64,000 nt of DNA from the NCBI RefSeq assembly GCF_017876795.1, contig NZ_JAGIOR010000001.1:248001-312000 (forward strand). Direction: 5' to 3'. Below are positions 26,035 to 33,439 of the stretch, piece after piece. Each line of letters starts with the position of its first letter. Within the stretch, counting starts at the first letter, position 1. The stretch is from Rhizobium leguminosarum. GTDB lineage: Bacteria; Pseudomonadota; Alphaproteobacteria; Rhizobiales; Rhizobiaceae. Under the pieces are notes generated by a model. It was given only the letters and a program-made list of their open reading frames with translations. It did not search any database and was not told the DNA's origin. Position numbers and translations under genes: made by a program.

Positions 26035-26715
26035 TTAATCAAGCCTTACGGCCATTTTGTCCAGGGTTTCCAGCGTTTCGGTTATGAATGACCGAGAAGA
26101 GGCCGAAGTCAGAGTAGACGACAGGCCGCCGGCCAAGCCCGAAAACTGCGCCCTGCGAATTCTGCGGCTGCTGGAATTCACGGGTTTGCCGCGGCTGCGT
26201 TGCTCTTGCTCGATCTCTTCCTCTCGCTGCCGGCGAGCTCGTGCAACCAGGAAGTTTTGCTCTTGCTCCCAAGCGATGTAGCGTAGTCGGTCGATTGTTT
26301 CCTGGGGGAACTCGAACGGCATTGGTCGCTCTTCGTACTGCTTCGTGAAGCGCAGGATCTTGCTCACGCCGTCGACGGCTTCGACAGCCCGGTAGTCGTG
26401 CGGGCCAATGTTAACGAACAGGTATCCGATGAATGTCGGGAAGCGTCGCTCGATCCAGTGCCCCTGACGATGATGGCGGACCTCAATCCGGTAGCTCGGC
26501 ATGAACGCTTCGAAGCCCTCGTTGCGAAGGTTGCGTTCAACGACGCTGTCGCCGGTGCGGTCCTGTCCATCCCGCATTGAGGGGCAGCGCTGCGCACCTG
26601 GCGCCGCTTTAACCACATACTAGGTTTCCACCGGTACCGATCGTCGGCCCTCGCCTCTCCTCGCTTCGTAAAACTCGGCCTCTGGAACCGCGTCGGCGAT
26701 TCGATATTTCCACAT
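26035..26715 (-). pseudogene. NusG/RfaH-type antiterminator gene interrupted by an amber codon
   Basis: Downstream of codon 32 the frame encodes a NusG N-terminal (NGN)-type domain: VVERNLRNEGFEAFMPSYRIE, then RRFPTFIGYLFVNIGPHDYRAVEAVDGVSKILRF, followed by a charged C-terminal tail instead of an obvious KOW domain. Upstream in the same frame, from ATG 26715 with AAGGATC before it, are 31 sense codons (MWKYRIADAVPEAEFYEA...VET), then TAG (26622-26620), then YVVKAAPG. NGN domains typically begin W-Y-V-V, so TAG replaces an expected TGG. Expression could only come from GTG 26616, without a clear ribosome site, or by amber suppression. Such proteins would let phage transcripts pass terminators. 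Confidence 0.6.
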
Positions 26716-26760
26716 CTCATGATCCTTCAGAATTCTTTTTCACGGTCATATGATCGGCAA

Positions 26761-28365
26761 TCAATGCCGGTCTTTTCCTTGGTAGGCGTTTGATCTTCGT
26801 TGTTTCGGCGGTTCGTATTCCTGCTCACCGCAGGCCGACTTCCACATCGGGGCGAATCCATTCAAGGACTGGTATCCTTCGATCTCAGGCAGATACTGCA
26901 GTGTCACGTCGCCCTTGCGGCCTGACCAGGAGAAGCGGGCCTTCTTGACCCAAACGACGGATTCGTTGAGGTCCGGATCGGGGACGTCGATCACCACGCC
27001 GTGGTCGGGCTTGTTGTACCAGGCGGCCGACCCCTCGATATCGTACATGGTCGGTGTCCGAGCTTCCCCGCCTTTGCCTAGCTCCTTTGTCGGGTGCGCC
27101 ACCACGATCGCCAGCACGTCGTATCGGAGCGCAAACTTTCGGATCTGCCGAAGCGCCCGGTTGATGTATTGGGTTTCGCTCTCGTTTCGCGGCCGGTAGT
27201 GCTCGACCTCGTTCCAAGGATCGATAACGAGAACCTTGATCGAATGGCGAAGGACGGCATCCGCGGCGCGATCGAGCAGCCATTCAAGCGTCATGTCGTC
27301 GTCAGTTTCACCGGTCGGGTCCGCGTCGATGAAGACGAAATGCCTCTGGATGAACACGTCGGCCTCCGCGACCAGATCGCGCGTCCACTGTTTTGTTTCC
27401 GTCCTGGACGCTGCCAGCCGAAGCTTGAAGCGTAGCGCCGGCACCGTCGGGATTTCGAACGAGGCCACGCCGACACGCCACCCGTGAGCACGGGCAAGAT
27501 TGACGCAAAGATTCATCGTCCAAGTCGATTTCCCATGCCCGGGGATGCCGGTGACCACCATCAGCTCGCCCAGCCAGACCCGGAGGTACGGGTCGAGATC
27601 CGGCCAGCCGGTCGAATAGGTTCGAGGCTCGTCCAGTTCCGGGTAATCGGAAAGCAGATAGATGCCTCTGACGGGATACGGCTTGGCATCGGTCAGCACT
27701 CGAACGACGGCATCGGCGCCATGCCGCATCTTGACGTCGTTGAGATCCTTGCAGCCCTCTGGATAGGTCACGAACGCGCACCGCGCGGCGCCAAGACGGC
27801 GGACCAGTTCTGCCGCAAGTCGCCGGCCAGGCGGGTCGTTGTCGACGGCGAGAACGAACCGTTTTATCCGCTTGATGCGATGGCGGTTGTTGAAAACGAA
27901 CTCGAACTTGCCGTGGCTGTCATCGTCGGGAACGGCGTCGTCGAGTTGATCCGGATCTTCGCCATCACGGACGGGCGGGGCCCCGTCAGGAACGCTGACT
28001 GTCGTGTGGAAGCCGCAGTCGATCGCCGTCAGCGCATCGATCTCGCCCTCGGTGATGATCAGCGCCTTGTGTCCTTCCTCGAGCGCCTGATCGTCCATGC
28101 AGTCGGCATTCCAGAACGTTTTCCTGCCGCCCTTGCGCTGCCAGAACTTCTTTCCGGGTGCGCGGTACTTCTCGCCAACAGCGCTTCCGCCATCGATGAA
28201 CGGAAAGACGACGATGTTGCCGCCGGCGTCCGGCTCGACGGAGGTGACGCCGTCATCCTTGGTCACCACCCTACCCGTATAGGCTCCGGAAAGTTCGGCG
28301 ACTGACGGATCGATCTGCCGGTTTTGAAACGCCTGGATGCCCACCGGGCCTAGCTTGTTCGTCAA
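26761..28365 (-). CDS. Toprim primase-helicase, T7 gp4-like without zinc domain (534 aa)
   Basis: The Toprim domain is marked by ITEGEIDALT (104-113) and LAVDNDPPGRRLA (172-184). The RecA-like helicase domain has Walker A GIPGHGKST (273-281) and Walker B-like KVLVIDPWNE, with the AIVVAHPTKE motif. It is a replicative primase/helicase. The start is TTG 28365: a full AAGGAGG lies eight bases before it, inside the preceding zinc-domain gene, and the two frames differ, so the T7-type polypeptide is split in two here. Confidence 0.85.
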   Translation of the reverse strand: MTNKLGPVGIQAFQNRQIDPSVAELSGAYTGRVVTKDDGVTSVEPDAGGNIVVFPFIDGGSAVGEKYRAPGKKFWQRKGGRKTFWNADCMDDQALEEGHKALIITEGEIDALTAIDCGFHTTVSVPDGAPPVRDGEDPDQLDDAVPDDDSHGKFEFVFNNRHRIKRIKRFVLAVDNDPPGRRLAAELVRRLGAARCAFVTYPEGCKDLNDVKMRHGADAVVRVLTDAKPYPVRGIYLLSDYPELDEPRTYSTGWPDLDPYLRVWLGELMVVTGIPGHGKSTWTMNLCVNLARAHGWRVGVASFEIPTVPALRFKLRLAASRTETKQWTRDLVAEADVFIQRHFVFIDADPTGETDDDMTLEWLLDRAADAVLRHSIKVLVIDPWNEVEHYRPRNESETQYINRALRQIRKFALRYDVLAIVVAHPTKELGKGGEARTPTMYDIEGSAAWYNKPDHGVVIDVPDPDLNESVVWVKKARFSWSGRKGDVTLQYLPEIEGYQSLNGFAPMWKSACGEQEYEPPKQRRSNAYQGKDRH

Positions 28366-28561
28366 AATAGTCGCCTCCTTGGAAGCCGCAATGGTGGCAG
28401 TTGAACCGGACGCCTTGGCTGTCGATTCCGACCGATAGGCAGGGCTCTCGCTTGTTCCGTCTGGTCGCTGAGCATTTCGGGCACGTGGTTTTTTGGTTGC
28501 CGGCGATGATGCGCCGAAGGCGAATGCCGTGTTTGTTGAGAATTTCGGCAGGTGTTTTCAT
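28271..28561 (-). CDS. Primase zinc-binding domain protein (96 aa)
   Basis: From ATG 28561 (ATGA overlap with the upstream gene) the protein reads MKTPAEILNKHGIRLRR, then CPKC (residues ~28-31) and CHHC (~54-57), the four-cysteine zinc ribbon of DnaG/T7 gp4 primases that reads the template trinucleotide. Its last ~30 codons overlap the helicase gene in another frame, and the tail after GGDYFDEQARPG is unlike a domain. It probably works with the separate Toprim-helicase. Confidence 0.75.
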   Translation of the reverse strand: MKTPAEILNKHGIRLRRIIAGNQKTTCPKCSATRRNKREPCLSVGIDSQGVRFNCHHCGFQGGDYFDEQARPGGHPGVSKPADRSVSRRTFRSLYG

Positions 28562-29331
28562 ATCCGGGGATCGGGCCGCCGTTGCCCGCCTCCTCGATCT
28601 CGAACTGCTGCGGCGGTGCTGACGCGATCGACAGCCGCTCGTTCTTTTTTCGCCAAAGCCCCGCTGACGGCAGCGAACCACTTGTTGCCCTTGGTACCCG
28701 CCCATTCGTCCAAAGCCCAAAGCTCCGACTCAAGCGCGACATGAGGGAATGCTTTTCGCCACTGTTCCAGGTGAGCTGCAGTCAGCCTGATCGACTGCGC
28801 TTCGAAGGCGAAATCCTGAGAAATCGAGGGGGCGGCGGCAACAACATCGTCAGATGTTGTTTTATCTTCTCTTCCCTTCTCTTCCCTTCCCTTCCCTTCG
28901 TGCTCTGTTACAGAGTCAGTGACATTCTCTGTCACGGTGTCTGTCATAGAAGACTGACGTTGAAGTTCTCGCGCCTCGCGAGCCGCCGCAGTGCGCGATT
29001 TGTTCATGCGAAGTTTGCCGACAGCCTCTGTCGCAATCTCTATGACAGTGCTGTGCCAGACACGCCCGTCGCGGCGATCCCATCCCTTCAGGATGTCATC
29101 TTTCAGCTCTTCCCACTTCTCCGGCGAACACATGGCGGCATCGGCCAAAACGTCGTCGTCGTCCTCGATGCTGCCGGCCGGAATTTCGTGCCAGGCGCGC
29201 ATCCAGAGGTTCACCATGTAAAACGCGATTTCTGGATTTCGCTTGCAGCGGAGCCATGCCTTCGACTTTCGGAGGCGCTCGATCTGCAGCGGCATGTAAG
29301 GCAGCCGTTGCACGTCAAGATCTTCGTTCAT
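28558..29331 (-). CDS. DUF1376-type phage replication protein (257 aa)
   Basis: Residues 1-105 match the DUF1376 pattern (LPYMPLQIERLRKSKAWLR, then FYMVNLWMRAWHEIPAGSIEDDDDVLADAA), common in phage replication regions next to DnaC- or primase-type genes. A charged linker with GKGREEKGRED arises from a run of AAGGG-like DNA repeats (28868-28898). The C-terminal 70 residues contain LEQWRKAFPHVALESELWALDEWAG, like the C-terminal domain of DnaT-like loaders. A role in origin binding or helicase loading is inferred. Confidence 0.7.
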   Translation of the reverse strand: MNEDLDVQRLPYMPLQIERLRKSKAWLRCKRNPEIAFYMVNLWMRAWHEIPAGSIEDDDDVLADAAMCSPEKWEELKDDILKGWDRRDGRVWHSTVIEIATEAVGKLRMNKSRTAAAREARELQRQSSMTDTVTENVTDSVTEHEGKGREEKGREDKTTSDDVVAAAPSISQDFAFEAQSIRLTAAHLEQWRKAFPHVALESELWALDEWAGTKGNKWFAAVSGALAKKERAAVDRVSTAAAVRDRGGGQRRPDPRI

Positions 29332-29572
29332 CGCGGCGCGATCCCTCGATGCTATGGACCTTGCTACCTGGAAAGGTCACGACCTTTCGGAGGGGCGCTA
29401 GATCGGTCGGCGTCGTATCGCCTGCAAACAGAGCAAAGAATGTGCACCAAGCTTTGGCCGCGGCTCGCCCATCCTGAAACTCAAGGGTCGCGTCCGCCCT
29501 GGCCTTGGCGGCCTTGTAGGCGTCCCACGCTTCGTTTTGTTCTTCAAAGGAGGAAACCATCGGTTCAGCCAT
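29315..29572 (-). CDS. Small hypothetical phage protein (85 aa)
   Basis: The start at ATG 29572 (GGAATT upstream) overlaps the AlpA-like gene by eight bases; ATG 29560 is possible. The protein is helical with a FEEQNEAWDAYKAAKARAD N-terminus, and its end overlaps the DUF1376 gene by 17 bp, so it is part of the replication transcript. No family is recognised. Confidence 0.5.
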   Translation of the reverse strand: MAEPMVSSFEEQNEAWDAYKAAKARADATLEFQDGRAAAKAWCTFFALFAGDTTPTDLAPLRKVVTFPGSKVHSIEGSRRDERRS

Positions 29573-29765
29573 CGACCGAATTCCGCGCCACCTTAGCGGC
29601 CTCGATGGTGTTCTGGATGTCCGACAGAGACCAGCGCGAAAGCGTGCCAATCTTGAGGGGTTTCGGCACCGTGCCATCGGCAATGCGACGGTAAAAGGTA
29701 GCAGCGCTCACCCTTAAAAGCGCAGCTGCTTCTCTCTTCGAAAGCAAAGGATCATTGATTTGCAT
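29565..29765 (-). CDS. AlpA/excisionase-type HTH protein (66 aa)
   Basis: Residues ~8-45 form a MerR/HTH_17-like winged helix: LLSKREAAALLRVSAATFYRRIADGTVPKPLKIG, followed by SRWSLSDIQNTIEAAK. Members act as excisionases or as activators of prophage genes. It is the first gene of the replication operon, and a perfect 10-bp inverted repeat lies four bases before its start, which suggests autoregulation. Confidence 0.8.
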   Translation of the reverse strand: MQINDPLLSKREAAALLRVSAATFYRRIADGTVPKPLKIGTLSRWSLSDIQNTIEAAKVARNSVDG

Positions 29766-29768
29766 GTG

Positions 29769-29799
29769 GTCAACCCGTTTCCGTTTGAGACGGGTTGAC
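29769..29799. promoter_or_regulatory. Inverted-repeat operator upstream of the AlpA-like gene
   Basis: GTCAACCCGT (29769-29778) and ACGGGTTGAC (29790-29799) are a perfect 10-bp inverted repeat with an 11-bp spacer, centred one helical turn or so upstream of the start codon at 29765. A dimeric repressor or the AlpA-like protein itself could bind it. A second, shorter repeat, CTTAGT/ACTAAG, lies at 29853-29869. Confidence 0.5.
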
Positions 29800-29898
29800 T
29801 TTGTCTACTCCTGCAGTCTTTCACAATTGAAAGAAGGCCCATAATACAGCTACTTAGTCCGATACTAAGCTCGCCAAGTTAGGGATATTGGGCATGAT

Positions 29899-30939
29899 TT
29901 ATGCAGAGTTTTGGGCAATATTTTTGGGCTTTTTTGATGTCGTAGCGTCATCTATGTACATAAGATATCGTTGGATCGTGGTACGCTTAATGTCTTCGTG
30001 GAACGCAGTTTTAACGAAATCAGCAACTTCTTGAATCAGTGCCTCTCGCTTCGCGGGGACATCACCCTTCCTTATCTTCTCGCCGAAGTAATTTTGAACA
30101 ACTGACTTTATCGCACCATCGCCTTTCAACGGTCTTCCCGGTGATCGGCCCTCTGCGCGAATAGCCTTTTCACCGGTGTTTTCATTGGCAAAAAGTGCAA
30201 CCCCTGGGAAGATTTTGACCATCTCTACCAGCACCGGCTTACAAATCGGCTCTGGAAACAATCGCAGCACATCGCCTGTGGAGACTTGAACGGCTTTCAT
30301 TATGTCTCGGCCGTGCTTCAGTGTACTTTCTTCCCAGTTGAAATTCCTCAGAGACCATTTCGATTTTTCGATGGTAACAAATTCTCCCTCGTCGGGAACA
30401 TCGTCCTTGTCGTCATGGATCTCATTTCGACTCCCTTCCTCATACTGGCGCCAGCCAATAGCCGTTAGCTGGCCAGATGAAAGAGCTTGGAACACACACG
30501 CTCTAGCGTTATCCACCACCGTACTAGTCTGGTCTTCAATACTTCTTCGCCACTGCCATTCAGCGGCTTCACGCTTCAAATCCGCGATTTGGCCCTGGAT
30601 GTACCGCACCTCATCTTGATCGTCATCGCTGATCCTTTCCGCGAGCAGCTGTTCCCATCTGCCGACATGATCTGTGTAGTCGCCGCCGGCTGCCTCCAGG
30701 TATCGCTCGTAATCAACCTCTATTCCAAGCGATCGGAATTCGAGTTCGGTGTAACCACTATCGAAATCCCAGACGGCACCATTAAAGCGCGCATCAGAAT
30801 CCTTTCTCCGATCCACGTCCCGATGTTCATCAATGCTTTCCTCGACATTTATCAAGACTTCGGGGATTCGGCCGAAGCACAACCAGTATGCGACCTCTTG
30901 GATGTAGCAAGTCTCGGGCCACTCGGCGTACTTAAACAT
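29899..30939 (-). CDS. Unknown protein co-transcribed with the integrase (346 aa)
   Basis: I do not recognise this protein. It has an N-terminal region with Trp/Tyr-rich segments (EWPETCYIQEVAYWLCFGRIPEV), an acidic and helical centre, and a C-terminal basic part (GRPLKGDGAIKSVVQNYFGEKIRKG ... TTIQRYLMYID) that could be a winged-helix DNA-binding domain. Its ATG lies eight bases inside the integrase gene, so the two are coupled. The DNA is AT-richer than the phage structural genes. Possible roles are an excision or immunity regulator, or carried cargo. Confidence 0.55.
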   Translation of the reverse strand: MFKYAEWPETCYIQEVAYWLCFGRIPEVLINVEESIDEHRDVDRRKDSDARFNGAVWDFDSGYTELEFRSLGIEVDYERYLEAAGGDYTDHVGRWEQLLAERISDDDQDEVRYIQGQIADLKREAAEWQWRRSIEDQTSTVVDNARACVFQALSSGQLTAIGWRQYEEGSRNEIHDDKDDVPDEGEFVTIEKSKWSLRNFNWEESTLKHGRDIMKAVQVSTGDVLRLFPEPICKPVLVEMVKIFPGVALFANENTGEKAIRAEGRSPGRPLKGDGAIKSVVQNYFGEKIRKGDVPAKREALIQEVADFVKTAFHEDIKRTTIQRYLMYIDDATTSKKPKNIAQNSA

Positions 30940-32110
30940 TTAGAGATGCTCCATTTGTCACGTGTTGTGCCCATCGCGCCAGCAGGTTGCGGCGCTGCTC
31001 TAAGAAGTCGGTTCGTCGATATGCCCTCTCGACAGCACCGCCGACGATGTGCCCGAGCATTGTTTCAGCCACGTCGTGTGGCGTCTCCGTCGTTTCGGCT
31101 ATCCAGTCGCGAAGGCTGGACCGAAAGCCATGCGGACGCGCTTCTAGCTTCGCTCGCTCCATCAGCCGCCCCATAGTCATATCGCTGATGACGCCGCGCT
31201 TCACGCTTGGGAAAAGGAAGCCATCACGCGATAACTTTCGCGCTTGCTCGACAATCGAAAGCGCCTCGTCCGAAAGCGGGACGCGAAAGTCTGGCGTCTT
31301 GTCCTTCCGGCCTTTCATAGCGTCGCCTGGGATCGTCCAGATATCGCCGCTGATCTGGCTTTCGTGGAGGAAGCGCAACGGGCTCGATCGAACGCCAGTG
31401 AGGATGAGGAGACGCAGAGCCAGATGCGTTACGCTCACGTCCGCCAAGGTGCCGTAAAAGCCAGGGACCTCACGCCATGCCATGGCCGGAATGTTAGCCG
31501 GCTTGTGGCGTTGTTGGCCGAGAAGCGCGCGAGCTTTCTCCGGTGCCTGGATGTCCACATCAAGACCAAGAGCTGCAGCGTGCTTGAAGCAAATACTGAG
31601 ACGGTTTAGAGCCTTTCGTGCAGTCTCAGCCTTTTTGTGCCAGATAGGTGTTAGCGTGTCCCTGATATCGATTTGGTCGACCTCGGCGACAGGAACCTTG
31701 CCAAGCTTCGGGAGGACATGAAGCTTTAGCGGGGTAAACCAGCGTCCGGCGGTACCGTCGCCCTTCAACTCGGCCTTGCGACTATTGAACGCATCTTCCG
31801 CGATTTCCTCAAGTAGATGGAGATGTCTCGCGGCCTCTCGCTTAAGCCGCTCTCGCTCCTTGATGGGATCAATATTTTGCCGAGCCACAGCGCGCCATTT
31901 TGCGGCTTCGTTGCGGACGTCTTTAAGAGAAACTTCCGCGGCAGAGCCCAAACCCATCTCCCGGCGCCTGCCATGAACTGTAACGCGAAGCACCCATTGT
32001 CCGCCCCCGTCCTCTCTCTTATGAAACCAAAGCCCGCCGCCATCAGCGTGTTTGCCAGGAGCGGCGTTCTTTACGAATAACGCTGTCAGCTTGTTTAATT
32101 CACGCCCCAT
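30932..32110 (-). CDS. int: Tyrosine integrase, P4-type with N-terminal DUF4102-like arm (392 aa)
   Basis: ATG 32110 is preceded by AAAGGTGG; the frame extends 19 codons upstream without support. The N-terminal ~90 residues (LTALFVKNAAPGKHADGGGLW ... RREMGLGS) are the arm-binding DUF4102-type domain. The catalytic set in the C-terminal domain is visible: R241 in TGVRSSPL, H327 and R330 in HGFRS, H354 in LGH, and Y364 as nucleophile in RAYRR. It catalyses integration next to the adjacent tRNA-like attachment site. Confidence 0.92.
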   Translation of the reverse strand: MGRELNKLTALFVKNAAPGKHADGGGLWFHKREDGGGQWVLRVTVHGRRREMGLGSAAEVSLKDVRNEAAKWRAVARQNIDPIKERERLKREAARHLHLLEEIAEDAFNSRKAELKGDGTAGRWFTPLKLHVLPKLGKVPVAEVDQIDIRDTLTPIWHKKAETARKALNRLSICFKHAAALGLDVDIQAPEKARALLGQQRHKPANIPAMAWREVPGFYGTLADVSVTHLALRLLILTGVRSSPLRFLHESQISGDIWTIPGDAMKGRKDKTPDFRVPLSDEALSIVEQARKLSRDGFLFPSVKRGVISDMTMGRLMERAKLEARPHGFRSSLRDWIAETTETPHDVAETMLGHIVGGAVERAYRRTDFLEQRRNLLARWAQHVTNGASLNV

Positions 32111-32260
32111 CCATCCACCTTTCAATCCACCCAAAGGAGGGAGACCTATTGTTCTTTGGTGATACACGATGAGTCAGCGCTAGACAAGCAAGTCACTGAA
32201 AATACAGGGGGTTGATAGCTGGTGAGACGACATGATGCAAGTTGATGTTCGGTTCCGGTG

Positions 32261-32276
32261 CCTCTTCTGGGCACCA
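32261..32276 (+). other. Putative attR core (tRNA 3'-end-like)
   Basis: CCTCTTCTGGGCACCA has the form of a tRNA acceptor 3' strand plus CCA in the + orientation, but no tRNA body lies upstream, so it is a fragment. It lies 150 bp beyond the integrase start, where an attachment site is expected. The orientation predicts that the intact tRNA gene sits at the left end of the prophage, outside this window. Confidence 0.5.
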
Positions 32277-32466
32277 TTCCATTCTTGATCGCTACCAGGA
32301 TCAAGGAGCTAAGCCTTTAAAAATTTACGCATTTTGTGCCTGCGGAAACGGCCGGCAACAAGCGCTTAAGGCTTGTCCTCTCAATTCCAAGGGCTTTCAA
32401 AATCCATATTGACGCGTTTTCTAGTCGCCGATAGCCAGCCGCCATTGACTTGTTCATTGCCGAATG

Positions 32467-32481
32467 GAACATAAAGCGAAC
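32467..32481. promoter_or_regulatory. LexA (SOS) box of the alphaproteobacterial type
   Basis: GAAC-N7-GAAC (GAACATAAAGCGAAC) matches the direct-repeat LexA site known from rhizobia. It ends 16 bp before the start codon of the next gene, in a position where LexA would block transcription or initiation. Confidence 0.7.
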
Positions 32482-32497
32482 AAAATGGAGTCTTGTG

Positions 32498-32788
32498 ATG
32501 ATCCGATACGCCGCATCCGTAGCCAGCGCCCCCGAACCTTCGAAGGCGCGCGATGTGTCAACCGCCAAGCTGGCGATTGAAATGCCTCCGCCCAAACAGG
32601 TCATTGATGAATCCTCGACGGGTGCGGTCCTTGCTGCCTATCCGCTGCTGGTCGGCTCCGAGTCAGACGAGCTCGGCTCCGACACTCTGCCGAAGATCAC
32701 GAAGCCACCACGCCGTGCGGCAAAAAATCGGAAGCCTAAAGTCGCCGAAGCGGCCAGCACTCCACTCCAGCTTGATCTAGAGGCCTAA
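32498..32788 (+). CDS. Hypothetical protein, probable SOS-regulated gene (96 aa)
   Basis: ATG 32498 has GGAG seven bases upstream. The product is rich in Pro, Ala, Ser and Lys, with no membrane segment, and ends with a basic Lys/Arg stretch (KPPRRAAKNRKPK) and an LQLDLEA tail. A tail like QLDL(F) can resemble a beta-clamp-binding peptide, but that is only suggestive. The LexA box immediately upstream implies induction by DNA damage. It is the first host gene beyond the prophage. Confidence 0.65.
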   Translation: MIRYAASVASAPEPSKARDVSTAKLAIEMPPPKQVIDESSTGAVLAAYPLLVGSESDELGSDTLPKITKPPRRAAKNRKPKVAEAASTPLQLDLEA

Positions 32789-32850
32789 CCGTCTCTTCGG
32801 GACAAGAATTGCCGGCGATCTCAGGAACTCCCTACCATAATCTATATAGC

Positions 32851-32972
32851 ACTTCGGAATCCCGAAATTGGTTGCGGGTTTGAAATCATTCGATGTTTCC
32901 CCACGACAGCACCTCGCAAAACCCGGCGGATTTCGGAATCCCGAAGCGGGGGAATTTCGGGATTCCGAAGTG
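32851..32972. repeat. Three copies of a palindromic TTCGG-N4-CCGAA motif
   Basis: Copies lie at 32851-32868, 32931-32946 and, inverted, 32954-32972; the first and third are exact 18-bp inverted copies. Each copy is itself a near-palindrome (TTCGGAATCCCGAA). Copies two and three can pair into a 14-bp stem followed by GTGAGGTTTTTTT, so this pair may act as a terminator of the gene ending at 32788, or the copies may be operators. The rest of the 354-bp gap to the DUF982 gene shows no gene. Confidence 0.6.
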
Positions 32973-33142
32973 AGGTTTTTTTCGTGGCGGCGTGTGCATC
33001 TGTCGACAGTAAGCGGCCGGCGGACCGGTATCCCGCGCGAGCCATCAGCAGAACTTTCCCTTATCGGGCGGTTCGTCGCAGCATGTGCATCTCATGCATC
33101 AGCGCCGCTTCGGTCGGCGCATAATGGAGTGGTTGATGGCCT

Positions 33143-33439
33143 TCACGCGGCCATTTCGGCCGTCGTCTTCCTGCTGTCTGGAATAACGGTCAGAACCCCC
33201 ATGCCGGCTTCTCTGGCGGCCCTGAGAAGCAATTCCCTGAGTTGGTCCATCCCCGTATGCCCCATGACGGCATCGGCGCAAGCCTTCACCGCCGCGACAT
33301 ACTCCTCCCCATCCTCAAACGGCCAGTCCACCATCAGAACTTCGGCGGCGTCGTGAAGCGTCCTGACAATCTTGCGCTTGTGCTCGCCGCCGAGAAAGAG
33401 AACAAGAGGCGCAAAATCCGCCGATGTGTTCCATTGCAT
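33143..33439 (-). CDS. DUF982 protein (98 aa)
   Basis: The family pattern is visible: W-P-F-E-D-G-E-E-Y-V-A-A-V-K-A-C-A-D-A-V-M-G followed by R-E-L-L-L-R-A-A-R-E-A-G-M-G-V. DUF982 proteins are ~80-100 residues, occur in many copies in rhizobia, often on plasmids and near mobile DNA, and have no known function. GGGGAG lies seven bases before the ATG. Confidence 0.8.
   Translation of the reverse strand: MQWNTSADFAPLVLFLGGEHKRKIVRTLHDAAEVLMVDWPFEDGEEYVAAVKACADAVMGHTGMDQLRELLLRAAREAGMGVLTVIPDSRKTTAEMAA

Larger units (their letters stand above)
1..32276. mobile_element. Podovirus-like prophage, right-hand part (left end outside window)
   Basis: Almost all genes from 1 to 32.1 kb are phage-type and read leftward: terminases, portal, scaffold, capsid, tail hub, ejection proteins, replication proteins and integrase. 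The gene order and the lack of sheath, tube or tape-measure genes suggest a short-tailed (P22/T7-like) virion; this is inferred. The right boundary is placed at a tRNA-3'-end-like sequence 150 bp beyond the integrase start. The left boundary, and any repressor or lysis genes, are not in the window. An amber codon in the antiterminator gene may make it partly defective. Confidence 0.9.

Noticed and set aside
28552..29694. Rightward 380-codon open frame opposite the replication genes
   Set aside because: The leftward DUF1376 and neighbouring genes have recognisable domains and coupled starts; the rightward product has no domain and an unnatural composition.
32200..32276. Complete tRNA gene at the prophage border
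   Set aside because: Only the acceptor-like 3' 16 bases fit; no matching 5' acceptor strand, anticodon arm or normal T-loop is found upstream.
32317..32604. Leftward 95-codon open frame opposite the LexA-box gene
   Set aside because: It overlaps the LexA site and the start of a gene with a good ribosome site; no features of its own.
32851..32972. CRISPR array
   Set aside because: Three short repeats at uneven spacing and in both orientations, with no cas genes; no CRISPR-like array was seen anywhere in the window.
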